Shown here: one piece after another, positions 16,053-23,282 of the stretch
Position numbering within the stretch: position 1 is the stretch's first letter
Layout: every line of letters starts with the position of its first letter
Translations under genes and position numbers: made by a program
The notes under the pieces: generated by a model
Seen by the model: the letters and a program-made list of their open reading frames with translations, nothing else
Told to the model about the DNA's origin: nothing
Database searches by the model: none
Source: JAVBQJ01 sp045585875
GTDB lineage: Bacteria > Verrucomicrobiota > Lentisphaeria > Victivallales > Victivallaceae
Assembly: GCA_045585875.1 (NCBI GenBank)
Contig: JAZMZH010000140.1
Location: 1 to 29,134, forward strand
Direction of reading: 5' to 3'
DNA: 29,134 nt

Positions 16053-17123
16053 TCAGTTTCGTGTTTCCCGGCCGTCCGGAGCGCCCTCCGCCGTCACCGG
16101 TTTGAAATGATAAAGGACGCGGGAGACGCCCGGACGGCGTCCCTGCAGCAGGCGCATCAGCAGTTCCGCCGCGTACCCGGCGTACTCCTCAATATCCTGG
16201 GAAAAGAGCAGCATCCTCCGGGACGGGTAGCGCTCCCCGACCTCGCGGTGGACGATCGTGGCGATAAGCGGCATATAGCCGCCGGGTCCGGCAATGCACA
16301 GCTCCGCGAGAAAACCGCTCACCACGGTGTCGTCGTCGCTGACGATCCCGTCCGGACGCTCCTCCGGCGGGAGGGAGAGCAATTCCGCGGCGATGGCCGC
16401 GCCTCCGTCGTACCCGCGCCCGACGCGGCCGGGCATGAAACTCCGACGCGCCTCCATCTGAGCGTCATCGACGCAGAACTGAATCACCCGGCGGCAGCCG
16501 GCCTTTTCAAGTGCGGCGCGGGCATCGGTCAAAAATTTTCCGACCCCGATGAGGACGCCGTAAGGCATCCCGCCGCCGCAGTCGTCGTCACCGATGAAAC
16601 AGCATTTGATCTTCTGGCGTGCAAGACGACGAAGCGCGGTTTCGGAGAGAGGGCACATCGTGATCACGCCGTCAATCCGGCGCTCATCCACCGCCTGCTC
16701 CAGCCCCGGAAATTCATCGAGCCCGGCACGGCTCCCGGTCTCCGGAATCCGGTTGCTGAAAAAGGCGAGACAGCGGCAGTTGTGTTCGCTCACGAGTTTC
16801 TGGATGAAGGAGGCGAGGTGCGCGGAATAGGCGCTGCCGTCGAGAGGGCGCACCGCCACGGCGACGGTCCGCCCGGCGAGACGGCCTCCGGCGGAATTTT
16901 TGACGAAGACGCCGACCTTGTCGCGAACCTCGAGCACGCCGAGTTCGCACAGGGAGCCCACGGCGGCGGCGATGGTCTGACTGCCCATCCCCAGTTCCGC
17001 ACGAAGCCGGGAATAGGAAGGAAGCCGGTCGCCGGGCGCAAGCCCTTGATCCTGGATGCGGCGTACAATGGCATCCCGGGCAAATTCAACTTTCTGAGAA
17101 AGATAGCGATGAAACACATTCAT
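16053..17123 (-). CDS. GntR-type winged-helix regulator with LacI-like sensor domain
   Basis: In this 356-residue protein, residues about 10-75 form a GntR winged helix (ARDAIVRRIQDQGLAPGDRLPSYSRLRAELGMGSQTI, then LCELGVLEVRDKVGVFV). The rest resembles a LacI/GalR ligand-binding domain (RRIDGVITMCPL, RPDGIVSDDDTVVSGFLAEL), an arrangement known from AraR-like regulators. It is the first gene of a three-gene unit, 27 nt before the aminotransferase, so it probably controls itself and the two enzymes in response to their substrate or product. Its promoter (17176-17203) is followed by three GTATAC-like boxes, a good candidate for an autoregulatory operator. The ribosome site before the ATG is weak (CGGAGCTCGGATT). 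Confidence 0.88.
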   Translation of the reverse strand: MNVFHRYLSQKVEFARDAIVRRIQDQGLAPGDRLPSYSRLRAELGMGSQTIAAAVGSLCELGVLEVRDKVGVFVKNSAGGRLAGRTVAVAVRPLDGSAYSAHLASFIQKLVSEHNCRCLAFFSNRIPETGSRAGLDEFPGLEQAVDERRIDGVITMCPLSETALRRLARQKIKCCFIGDDDCGGGMPYGVLIGVGKFLTDARAALEKAGCRRVIQFCVDDAQMEARRSFMPGRVGRGYDGGAAIAAELLSLPPEERPDGIVSDDDTVVSGFLAELCIAGPGGYMPLIATIVHREVGERYPSRRMLLFSQDIEEYAGYAAELLMRLLQGRRPGVSRVLYHFKPVTAEGAPDGRETRN

Positions 17124-17136
17124 AATCCGAGCTCCG

Positions 17137-17163
17137 ATATACTGTATACTGTTTTTTGTATAC
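17137..17163. promoter_or_regulatory. Three GTATAC-like boxes between the gntR-type promoter and start codon
   Basis: ATATAC (17137-17142), GTATAC (17144-17149) and GTATAC (17158-17163) lie within 27 bp, just downstream of the predicted transcription start. The two GTATAC hexamers are themselves palindromic and 14 bp apart. A repressor here would block elongation or start-site clearance. Binding by the encoded GntR-type protein is inferred. Confidence 0.5.
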
Positions 17164-17175
17164 TTTGCGGAAATT

Positions 17176-17203
17176 AATATACCTCCCGAAATTTTTTTGT
17201 CAA
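17176..17203 (-). promoter_or_regulatory. Promoter of the regulator-aminotransferase-oxidoreductase unit
   Basis: On the minus strand, a consensus TTGACA (17203-17198), a 16-bp spacer and TATATT (17181-17176). Confidence 0.65.
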
Positions 17204-17466
17204 ACGGGATCGGTATTTTTTTTCAGCAATTTGGCAGTACCGTCCAATTTCAACGGGAGACGAAAGAGATGGCGCGGCTCCGAATGTCCGGCAGAACAGG
17301 GGAAAATGTTCCCGTTTCAGACGCCGAAACCATGACGACAGTCCGGGTGCACCCTCGGAAATCAGAAGCCCCGGCGTTTCCGGTTTTTTCCGGAGTAAAA
17401 TCGGTGCTCCGGCTGTATTTTTCGGGCTTCCGTGCTATATTAAAAGAAAACTCCGGAAGCGCATCC
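17204..17466. other. Divergent intergenic region before the Uup-type gene
   Basis: This stretch is open in frame with the ATPase gene from an ATG near 17269, which would add 66 residues. Uup proteins begin only a few residues before the first ABC domain, so I treat it as non-coding. A TATATT near 17440 could be a -10 box, but I see no good -35 partner. Confidence 0.35.
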
Positions 17467-19374
17467 ATGGCGGAAAAAGTATTGATCTCAGCGGAAAATC
17501 TGCACCTCTCCATCGGCCGTCAGGTGCTTTTCAACGGGATTTCCCTGGCGGTCGGCTCCGGCGAGCGCGTCGCCCTCATCGGACGCAACGGCTCCGGCAA
17601 AAGCACCCTGCTCAAGGTCATCGCCGGGCTCGAAATTCCCGCCTCCGGCACCGTGGCCGCCGCCAAAGGTCTCCGCATGGCCATGCTCCCTCAGGATTTC
17701 GAACTGGACGAGACGGCCTCCGCCGCGGCCAACATCCGTCAGGGACTGGCCTGGTTTGAAGAACTGCACCGGCGCTGCGCCTCCCCGGAGCCCGGAATCG
17801 ACCGCGACGCGCTGGAGCATCTCATCACCCTCCACGACGCCTGGCATCCCGAGGAGAAGCTCGGCAGGGTCATGGACAAATTTCACATCCCCGACGACGA
17901 CCGTCCGGTCCGTTCCCTCTCCGGCGGCGAAAAACGCCGGGTCGCCCTGGCCCGCGTCTTTGTTTCCGAGCCCGATCTGCTGCTGCTGGACGAGCCCACC
18001 AATCATCTGGACATCCGGATGGCGGAGGAGATCGAGAGCATCCTCGCGTCCTGGCGGGGAGCCTGTCTGTTTGTGACCCACGACCGGTATTTCCTGGACC
18101 GCGTCGCCACCCGCATCCTGGAGCTCGATCACGGAAAAATCTTCAGCTGCCCCGGCAGCTACGGCGACTATCTGGAGGCAAAGGATCTCCGGGAAACCCT
18201 GGAGGACATCGCCGAAAACAAGCGTAAGAAATTTCTCCGGGACGAAATCGAGTGGGTGCGGCGCTCCCCAAAGGCCCGGCTGAAACGCAACCTGGGCCGC
18301 GTGAAACGTTTTGAGGAGCTCTCCGCCGTGAGCGCTCCGGAGCGCACCGGAGAGATCGAACTGGTGATCCCGCCCGCCCCGAGGCTGGGCGACCGGACCG
18401 TGGAGATGGAAAATGTCTCCCTCTCCTTCGGGGATCGCGCGATACTCCGGGATTTCAGTTTTGAATTCTTCCCCCGCTGCCGTCTGGGCATCGTCGGCGG
18501 CAACGGCGTCGGCAAGACCACTCTGCTCCGGCTGATGACCGGCCGGCTGCGGCCGGATTCCGGCACGGTCAAAACCGCCGACACCGTGATCTTCAACTAC
18601 GTGGACCAGTCCCGGCTGGCGCTGAACGGCGAAAAAACCGTGGAGGAGGAGATCGCCGAGGGCAAGTCCTTTGTGGAGCTGGGCGGAGAAAAAATCACCG
18701 TATGGAGCTACCTCCGGCGCTTCCTCTTTGAGGACGAGCGCATCCGCACGCTCGTCAAATATCTCTCCGGCGGGGAAAAGGCCCGGCTGATCCTGGCCAA
18801 GATCCTCAAACAGGGCGGCAACTTCCTGATCCTGGACGAACCGACCAACGATCTGGATCTCTCGACCCTGCGTCTGCTGGAGGAGGCTCTGGCCGGTTTT
18901 GACGGATGCGTCGCGGCGGTCAGCCACGACCGTTACTTCCTGAACCGGGTCTGCACCCACATCCTCGCCATGGAGGGGGACGGCCGCGCCGTGCTCATTC
19001 ACGGGGATTACGATTACTATCTGAGCAGGCGGAGGGCGGAGGCCCCCTCCCCGGTTCCGGTTCCGGCCCGCTCCGAACGGGCACGGACCGCCCCCGAAAC
19101 GTCCCGGAGCGCCCGACCGCCCAAACTCACCTACCGGGAAAATCTCGAACTCGAGGGCATGGAGGCCGCCATCGAAAAGGCGGAGGCCGAAGCCGCCGAA
19201 CTGGAGGCGATCTTCTGCCGTCCGGATTTCTTCCGGGAATACGGGGAGCGCTCGGAGGAGCTGCGTCAGAAACTGGCGGCGGCCAAAGCCGAAACGGAGA
19301 AACTTTACCGCCGGTGGGAGGAGCTGGAGGCGAAAAAGAGCGCCTGCGAATCCGCCGCGGGCGGACGCGGATAA
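17467..19374 (+). CDS. uup: ABC-F family ATPase, Uup type
   Basis: The 635-residue protein has two ABC domains and no membrane segments, as in ABC-F proteins that act on ribosomes. Walker A motifs are at 39-47 (GRNGSGKST) and 344-352 (GGNGVGKTT), with ABC signatures LSGGE at 151-155 and 433-437, each followed by LLDEPTN or ILDEPTN. The linker contains EWVRRSPKARLKRNLGR (262 onward), the interdomain segment typical of Uup. A charged coiled coil spans about 560-630, matching the Uup C-terminal nucleic-acid-binding domain. Length equals the family norm. Uup homologues influence translation elongation and transposon excision in E. coli. I choose the ATG at 17467 from family length; the ribosome site (CGGAAG) is modest. 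No clear terminator follows. The gene faces away from the gntR-type unit and towards the rubrerythrin gene. Confidence 0.92.
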   Translation: MAEKVLISAENLHLSIGRQVLFNGISLAVGSGERVALIGRNGSGKSTLLKVIAGLEIPASGTVAAAKGLRMAMLPQDFELDETASAAANIRQGLAWFEELHRRCASPEPGIDRDALEHLITLHDAWHPEEKLGRVMDKFHIPDDDRPVRSLSGGEKRRVALARVFVSEPDLLLLDEPTNHLDIRMAEEIESILASWRGACLFVTHDRYFLDRVATRILELDHGKIFSCPGSYGDYLEAKDLRETLEDIAENKRKKFLRDEIEWVRRSPKARLKRNLGRVKRFEELSAVSAPERTGEIELVIPPAPRLGDRTVEMENVSLSFGDRAILRDFSFEFFPRCRLGIVGGNGVGKTTLLRLMTGRLRPDSGTVKTADTVIFNYVDQSRLALNGEKTVEEEIAEGKSFVELGGEKITVWSYLRRFLFEDERIRTLVKYLSGGEKARLILAKILKQGGNFLILDEPTNDLDLSTLRLLEEALAGFDGCVAAVSHDRYFLNRVCTHILAMEGDGRAVLIHGDYDYYLSRRRAEAPSPVPVPARSERARTAPETSRSARPPKLTYRENLELEGMEAAIEKAEAEAAELEAIFCRPDFFREYGERSEELRQKLAAAKAETEKLYRRWEELEAKKSACESAAGGRG

Positions 19375-19450
19375 CTCCCGCCCCGGGGTTCCCCCGAAAA
19401 ATCGGAAACCGCCGCACCTCGGAGGACCGGTATTTCCGCTGCTTCCAAAC

Positions 19451-19483
19451 AAAAAGCCGCGCCCCGGAGGACCGGGACGCGGC
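19451..19483 (-). terminator. Rho-independent terminator of the rubrerythrin gene
   Basis: On the minus strand, GCCGCGTCCCGG, a 4-nt loop and CCGGGGCGCGGC form a 12-bp stem with one wobble pair, followed by TTTTTG. It lies 23 nt past the stop. There is no T-run on the plus strand, so it serves the minus-strand gene only. Confidence 0.9.
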
Positions 19484-19505
19484 GGCGGCAGGCCTTCCGG
19501 CCGGC

Positions 19506-20054
19506 TCAGAAATACCGTTTCAGGAGACCGGCGAAAGCCGCGCCGTGGCGGGCCTCGTCCTTGCTCATCTCATGGACGGTGTCGTGGATGGCATCGTACC
19601 CCAGGGACTTGGCCCGGGCGGCCAGCTCCAGTTTTCCGGCGCAGGCGCCGCCCTCGGCTTCCACCCGGCGGGTGAGATTGGTCTTGGTGCAGGGGGCCAC
19701 GACCTCGCCCAGGAGTTCGGCGAATCTGGCGGCGTGTTCGGCCTCTTCAAAGGCGATGCGCTTATAGGCCTCGGCGACCTCCGGCAGCCCCTCCCGGTCG
19801 GCCTGACGGCTCATGGCCAGGTACATGCCCACCTCGGTGCACTCGCCGGTGAAGTTGGCGCGGAGACCGGCCAGCACTTCGGCATCCAGATCGGGAGCGA
19901 CGCCGATCTGATGTTCGGCGGCCCACTTGATCTCGCCGGAAACGGCCTGCTGTTCGGTGAATTTGGACGCGGGAGCCTTGCACTGGGGGCAGCGCTCCGG
20001 AGGTTCGTTTCCTTCATAGACATAGCCGCAGACGCTGCATACGAACTTTTTCAT
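19506..20054 (-). CDS. Reverse rubrerythrin (rubredoxin-ferritin-like peroxidase)
   Basis: A 182-residue protein. Residues 1-35 form a rubredoxin knuckle pair (CSVCGY and RCPQCKAP) binding one iron. Residues about 50-182 form a four-helix ferritin-like domain with the expected carboxylate and histidine ligands (FTGECTEVGMY, FEEAEHAARF, SKDEARHGAAF). Rubredoxin before the diiron domain is the order of reverse rubrerythrins of anaerobes, which reduce hydrogen peroxide to water using electrons from NADH via partner flavoproteins. It is cytosolic. AAGGAACGGGAA precedes the ATG. The gene stands alone with its own promoter (20113-20140) and terminator. A 7-bp inverted repeat over the -35 box may be the site of an oxidative-stress repressor. 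Confidence 0.92.
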   Translation of the reverse strand: MKKFVCSVCGYVYEGNEPPERCPQCKAPASKFTEQQAVSGEIKWAAEHQIGVAPDLDAEVLAGLRANFTGECTEVGMYLAMSRQADREGLPEVAEAYKRIAFEEAEHAARFAELLGEVVAPCTKTNLTRRVEAEGGACAGKLELAARAKSLGYDAIHDTVHEMSKDEARHGAAFAGLLKRYF

Positions 20055-20112
20055 TTCCCGTTCCTTTCATGATTTTCGGGGGTTGATGTCCGATTGGACG
20101 GCAATAGAGATT

Positions 20113-20145
20113 ATTATAACCGCGGTTTCGATTTTTTCAAACCGC
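20113..20145 (-). promoter_or_regulatory. Rubrerythrin promoter with overlapping inverted repeat
   Basis: On the minus strand, TTGAAA (20140-20135), a 16-bp spacer and TATAAT (20118-20113). The perfect repeat GCGGTTT (20122-20128) and AAACCGC (20139-20145) spans the spacer and the -35 box, so a bound protein would exclude RNA polymerase. Confidence 0.7.
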
Positions 20146-20217
20146 AGAGGCAAATTTCCGGCAAATTAACCCTTTCCGGCGGCATCCGGCTCGGGGAATC
20201 GCCCCCTTCCTCCCCCC

Positions 20218-20253
20218 AAAAAAAAATCCCGGGGCAGGACGCTCCGGGATTTT
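20218..20253 (-). terminator. Terminator after the small lipoprotein gene
   Basis: On the minus strand, AAATCCCGG and CCGGGATTT form a perfect 9-bp stem with an 11-nt loop, followed by nine T residues, 24 nt after the stop. Only a short T-run (TTTT) exists in the other direction. Confidence 0.92.
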
Positions 20254-20276
20254 CGAGAACCAAAGATCAGGGATGA

Positions 20277-20618
20277 TTACTTGGTGCTCAGGCCTTCGAT
20301 ATAGGCCTTCATGTTCTCGGTCAGGCGCTTCACGGAAACGCCGAGCTCCTCGGTCTTGCCGCGGAGTTCCTTGGCCTTTTCGCCCATCTGTTCGGTGATC
20401 GGAATCTTGGCGATCTCGGCGGCGACCTTGGAAATTTCGGCTTCTTTTTCGGCGATGGCGGCCTTGTAGACTTCGACCATCTCCTGGATGTCCTCTTTGC
20501 TCATGGAGGCGACTTCAGCCTTGATTTCGGCGGGAGTCTTGTTCTCGTCCGCGCTCTTGCCGCAGCCGGCAACGAAGAGGGCGCAACCGCAAAGCATGGC
20601 CAACAGCAGTTTTTTCAT
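20277..20618 (-). CDS. Small coiled-coil lipoprotein
   Basis: A 113-residue product with a classic lipoprotein signal: MKKLLLAMLCGCALFVAGC, with lipobox VAGC and Cys19. The mature part is short, charged and helical (residues about 28-110, heptad-like runs such as EVYKAAIAEKEAEISKVAAEIAKI), so it probably forms a coiled coil at the membrane. It has no enzyme motif, and I cannot assign a family. Size and layout recall small helical lipoproteins such as Lpp, which tether envelope layers, but there is no terminal Lys-Tyr-Arg linkage motif; it ends in Thr-Lys. It has a strong AAGGAG ribosome site, its own promoter (20684-20711) and a strong terminator, which suggests high independent expression. 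Confidence 0.85.
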   Translation of the reverse strand: MKKLLLAMLCGCALFVAGCGKSADENKTPAEIKAEVASMSKEDIQEMVEVYKAAIAEKEAEISKVAAEIAKIPITEQMGEKAKELRGKTEELGVSVKRLTENMKAYIEGLSTK

Positions 20619-20683
20619 TTTTTTCTCCTTTCAACTGTTAACGGCTCGCGACGGCGGGTTACCAACACCGTCATCACACAGTA

Positions 20684-20711
20684 AATATACTGCACCATCG
20701 GGAAAATGCAA
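20684..20711 (-). promoter_or_regulatory. Promoter of the small lipoprotein gene
   Basis: On the minus strand, TTGCAT (20711-20706), a 16-bp spacer and TATATT (20689-20684), with a leader of about 58 nt. Confidence 0.6.
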
Positions 20712-20760
20712 ACGTCCCGGACCGAAAAAAGAGGGTTTGAGGCCGATGGGAGCGAAAAAT

Positions 20761-20791
20761 ACTTGCAAAGCGCCCCCGGCAAGTGTATATT
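20761..20791 (+). promoter_or_regulatory. Promoter of the leucine-rich-repeat gene, with dyad
   Basis: TTGCAA (20763-20768) and TATATT (20786-20791) are 17 bp apart. ACTTGC at 20761 and GCAAGT ending at 20784 form an inverted repeat that covers the -35 box and most of the spacer, so it may be an operator. Confidence 0.65.
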
Positions 20792-20826
20792 GTTCCCCTC
20801 ATCCAACCTCAACCCCCCGGAGCACC

Positions 20827-22161
20827 ATGAAAAAATTTTTCACCGGCAGAAAACGACGCGGCATCGCGCTTTTCACGATCATCCTTCTTGCGGCGGCGGC
20901 CGCCGCGTTCGGCGGTTTCCTGCTCTGGCGCGCAAACGAATCCGTGCGGCGGCGGATCGAATCCGACACAGCCGCAGGTGTGAAATTCAGCAACGGCAAC
21001 CGCACCCTCGCGAGCTACCCGGCGGGCCCGGAGGAGGCCGAGTACACCGTCCCCGACCATGTGACCGCCATCGGCGGAAACGCCTTCGCCGGATGTCCGG
21101 GCGTGACCGTGACGATTCCCGCCGGGGTCGTGACGATCGCCCCCGGCGCGCTGGTCGGGGCCCGCGCGGTCCGGGTCGCCCCGGAGAATCGCCGTTTCCG
21201 CAACGATCCGGACGGGTCGGTGGTCAGCGCCTCGGGGGAACTGATCTTCGTCCCCGCCCTCCCCGGGGACGCCTATTCGGTCCGGGAGGGGATCAGGGCC
21301 GTCGGACAGGAGCTTTTCCGCGGCCGCCGGGAGCTCACCGCCGTCGCGCTGCCGGAGGGGCTCGTGGAAATCGCTCCCGGAGCCTTTGCCGGATGCGTTT
21401 CACTCAACTCCGCCGGTCTGCCCGACTCCCTCGAAATCATCGGCGAAGAGGCCTTTGACGGGTGCGCCGCCCTCGAAAACCTCTTCATTCCGGCGGGAGT
21501 GCACACCATCGGCGAGGGAGCTTTTTCCGGAGTGCGATCGGTGACGGCGGAGGCCGGAAATCCCGATTTCGTCACCGGAAGCAGCGGAGAACTCTATGAC
21601 GTGCCCGGGCGTGCGCTGCTTTTCATGCCGGAGACCTTTTCGGGGCACTGCGTTCTGCCGGAGGGGCTGGAGCGCATCGGCGGAAAAGCCTTCCGCAACT
21701 GCGAGTATCTCATCGGCGCGACCCTGCCGGAGACGCTCGTCTCCATCGGCGACGGCGCCTTTGAAAACTGCCGGAACCTCTCCGCCCCGGTCTTTCCGGA
21801 GGGGCTGGCCGCCATCGGCGCGGAGGCTTTCGCCGGATGCTCCGGCCTGGTCTCGATCACTCTGCCGAAAAGCCTCGTCACGCTCGGGCCGGGCGCGTTT
21901 CGCGACTGCGGAAATCTCATGGACGCCGACCTGTCCGACGGTCTCACCGAACTTCAGGCCGAAACCTTCCGCGGATGTTCCAATCTCGCCTATGTCCGGC
22001 TGCCCGCCGCTCTGACGGCCATCGGGCCGCGGGCCTTTGCCGGATGCGTCTCGCTGCCGGAGCCGGAACTGCCGCCGGGAGTGCGGACGACGGCTCCCGA
22101 CGCCTTTGCAGGGGCGGGCTCCGGCAGGCCGTCCGCGGCCTCCTCCGCCGGAAACCGCTGA
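20827..22161 (+). CDS. Membrane-anchored BspA-type leucine-rich-repeat protein
   Basis: A 444-residue protein. A basic N-terminus is followed by a hydrophobic segment (residues about 12-34, IALFTIILLAAAAAAFGGFLLW) with no clear cleavage site, so it is probably a signal anchor with the rest outside the cytoplasm. From about residue 65 there are at least ten copies of a repeat of about 23 residues of the type LPEGLVEIAPGAFAGCVSL. This is the LRR_5/BspA consensus, with Cys in the AFxGC turn. BspA repeats occur in surface proteins that bind host or microbial partners; the ligand here is unknown. The ATG at 20827 has GGAG 5 nt upstream. It has its own promoter and is divergent from the small lipoprotein gene. 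A weak stem (AATCCGG, CCGGTTT) followed by T8 around 22182-22211 may end transcription. Confidence 0.85.
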   Translation: MKKFFTGRKRRGIALFTIILLAAAAAAFGGFLLWRANESVRRRIESDTAAGVKFSNGNRTLASYPAGPEEAEYTVPDHVTAIGGNAFAGCPGVTVTIPAGVVTIAPGALVGARAVRVAPENRRFRNDPDGSVVSASGELIFVPALPGDAYSVREGIRAVGQELFRGRRELTAVALPEGLVEIAPGAFAGCVSLNSAGLPDSLEIIGEEAFDGCAALENLFIPAGVHTIGEGAFSGVRSVTAEAGNPDFVTGSSGELYDVPGRALLFMPETFSGHCVLPEGLERIGGKAFRNCEYLIGATLPETLVSIGDGAFENCRNLSAPVFPEGLAAIGAEAFAGCSGLVSITLPKSLVTLGPGAFRDCGNLMDADLSDGLTELQAETFRGCSNLAYVRLPAALTAIGPRAFAGCVSLPEPELPPGVRTTAPDAFAGAGSGRPSAASSAGNR

Positions 22162-22211
22162 GCCGTCGGGAGGCGCATCAATCCGGCGTGAAAAACTTAA
22201 AAACCGGTTTT

Positions 22212-22567
22212 TTTTAAAAATTTTTGTTTTTTTTCAAAAAAAATTCATTTTTTTTCCAAAAGGTATTGACTTTTGGAATTTTTTTTGCTATAATATATAT
22301 AGTGCGTCGCGATCGCGGTGCAGGATGTCAATACTGTAAACATTTACGGAAGCTGGTTTTTATAAGGTTCGATGAGTTAGTTTAAGATGGAAGCGGCCCG
22401 ACTTGCGCGGACCGGTGTCTCTGACCTGCAGGAATATTTTCCGGCTGCTTTGTTTCCTCACTCCCGGCGGTATGGATTTTCTCTCTGGTCGTAAACGGTA
22501 AAATACAAACCGGGAGTGGACTTCAAAACAACAAAACAATGGCGTATGCCGGAAAGAGAAGTGAACA
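22212..22567 (+). promoter_or_regulatory. A/T tracts, promoter and long 5' leader of the RRM gene
   Basis: Runs of A and T (22212-22260) resemble an UP element. TTGACT (22266-22271) and TATAAT (22289-22294) are 17 bp apart, a strong sigma70 promoter. The inverted repeat CCAAAAG/CTTTTGG (22256-22276) covers the -35 box. Transcription should start near 22301, giving a leader of about 265 nt. Within it, CACTCCCGG (22459-22467) and CCGGGAGTG (22510-22518) form a perfect 9-bp stem around a 42-nt loop. A ten-codon frame (22539-22571) contains the gene's ribosome site, and its TGA overlaps the gene's ATG. I see no known riboswitch. Confidence 0.6.
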
Positions 22568-22846
22568 ATGAACATCTATGTGGGAAATCTGCCCTACAGC
22601 ACCAGCAATGAAGAACTTGCCGGAATTTTCGGCCAGTACGGCGCCGTCGCCGCCGCCAGAGTGGTGATGGACCGCGAGAGCGGTCGCTCCAAAGGGTTCG
22701 GCTTTGTCGAAATGAACAACAACGACGAAGCCGCCGCCGCCGTCGCCGCCCTCAACGGCAGCGAAATCGGCGGCCGCAAAGCGGTGGTGAACGAGGCCCG
22801 TCCCCGCGCTCCCCGCGAATTCCAGCGCAGCGGCAATCAGGGCTGA
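22568..22846 (+). CDS. Single-RRM RNA-binding protein
   Basis: A 92-residue protein that is almost entirely one RNA recognition motif. RNP2 is IYVGNL (residues 3-8) and RNP1 is KGFGFVEM (residues about 42-49), with the aromatic residues that stack on RNA bases in place. The tail (PRAPREFQRSGNQG) is short and basic. Such small RRM proteins are common in cyanobacteria, Bacteroidetes and PVC bacteria and act as RNA chaperones or cold-related regulators; the targets here are unknown. The ribosome site AAAGAGAAG lies inside a mini-frame whose stop overlaps the start codon. It has its own strong promoter and terminator. The long leader suggests post-transcriptional or temperature control, possibly by the protein itself. 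Confidence 0.92.
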   Translation: MNIYVGNLPYSTSNEELAGIFGQYGAVAAARVVMDRESGRSKGFGFVEMNNNDEAAAAVAALNGSEIGGRKAVVNEARPRAPREFQRSGNQG

Positions 22847-22872
22847 AGCCCCGGCGGCTCCGCCGCCCGACC

Positions 22873-22912
22873 TCCCCGCCCGCAGTCCCCACGGACGCGG
22901 CGGGGATTTTTC
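22873..22912 (+). terminator. Terminator of the RRM gene
   Basis: The stem TCCCCGC-CGC-GTCC pairs with GGAC-GCG-GCGGGGA, with small bulges and a CCAC loop, and is followed by TTTTTC. It begins 27 nt after the stop. Confidence 0.9.
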
Positions 22913-23217
22913 TTTGAAGAGAGAGCCGAACAACGAGGGAGCGTTTTCATTTCCGCCCTTCCCGGGATATATTCGGTTCCGCAGCAGGCGGAGCGGGTCC
23001 CAAAGAGGCTGACGGGACTTGGGCGGGCGCGGCTTTGTGATTTCTTTCCCGAATTTTTGTTGTCTTTGACTGGGAAAAAGCAAAAGACACGCTGTTTGAC
23101 ACTGTTATGTGCGGGAAATGTGAAATTTTGCACGCAATCCGCACGAAACAGGTGTTTTATGATTTACGGAGCAATGTCCGCCCGCGGCGGCGGAAAAGGC
23201 GGAGTCCCCCCTCCCCG
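22913..23217. other. Gene-free interval between the RRM terminator and the repeat
   Basis: I find no supported gene, promoter pair or RNA here. Frames across it are short and lack ribosome sites. The T/A-richer part (23040-23160) differs from the GC-rich flanks. It may be the decayed remains of a gene whose last codons survive at 23218-23282. Confidence 0.4.
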
Positions 23218-23282
23218 GTCAGCCGTAGATTTCATCGATCAGCGCCGGGTCCCGGCCGATCATCTCCATATACCGGGTCAGC
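23218..23282 (-). pseudogene. Orphan 3' end of a DUF4434-like gene (direct repeat copy A)
   Basis: On the minus strand this encodes LTRYMEMIGRDPALIDEIYG and a stop, matching the C-terminus of the intact gene at 25350-26348, which reads LARYMEMIGRD and so on. The DNA matches 25349-25413 at 62 of 65 positions by hand count. No start codon or upstream part remains, and the frame differs from that of the gene just upstream, which stops at the junction. It is either a duplicated fragment or the remnant of a tandem paralogue. Confidence 0.85.

Noticed and set aside
17197..17466. N-terminal extension of the Uup protein
   Set aside because: Family members start just before the first ABC domain, and total length from 17467 equals the family norm.
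17488..19452. Minus-strand frame of 654 codons opposite the Uup gene
   Set aside because: Antisense shadow; the plus strand carries both ABC cassettes.
22308..22317. CGCGATCGCG palindrome near the RRM transcription start
   Set aside because: Short and self-complementary in a GC-rich genome; no second copy or context supports a function.
22300..22567. Known structured RNA (6S, tmRNA or a named riboswitch) in the RRM leader
   Set aside because: I could not match the conserved cores of these RNAs by eye, so only an unclassified leader is reported.
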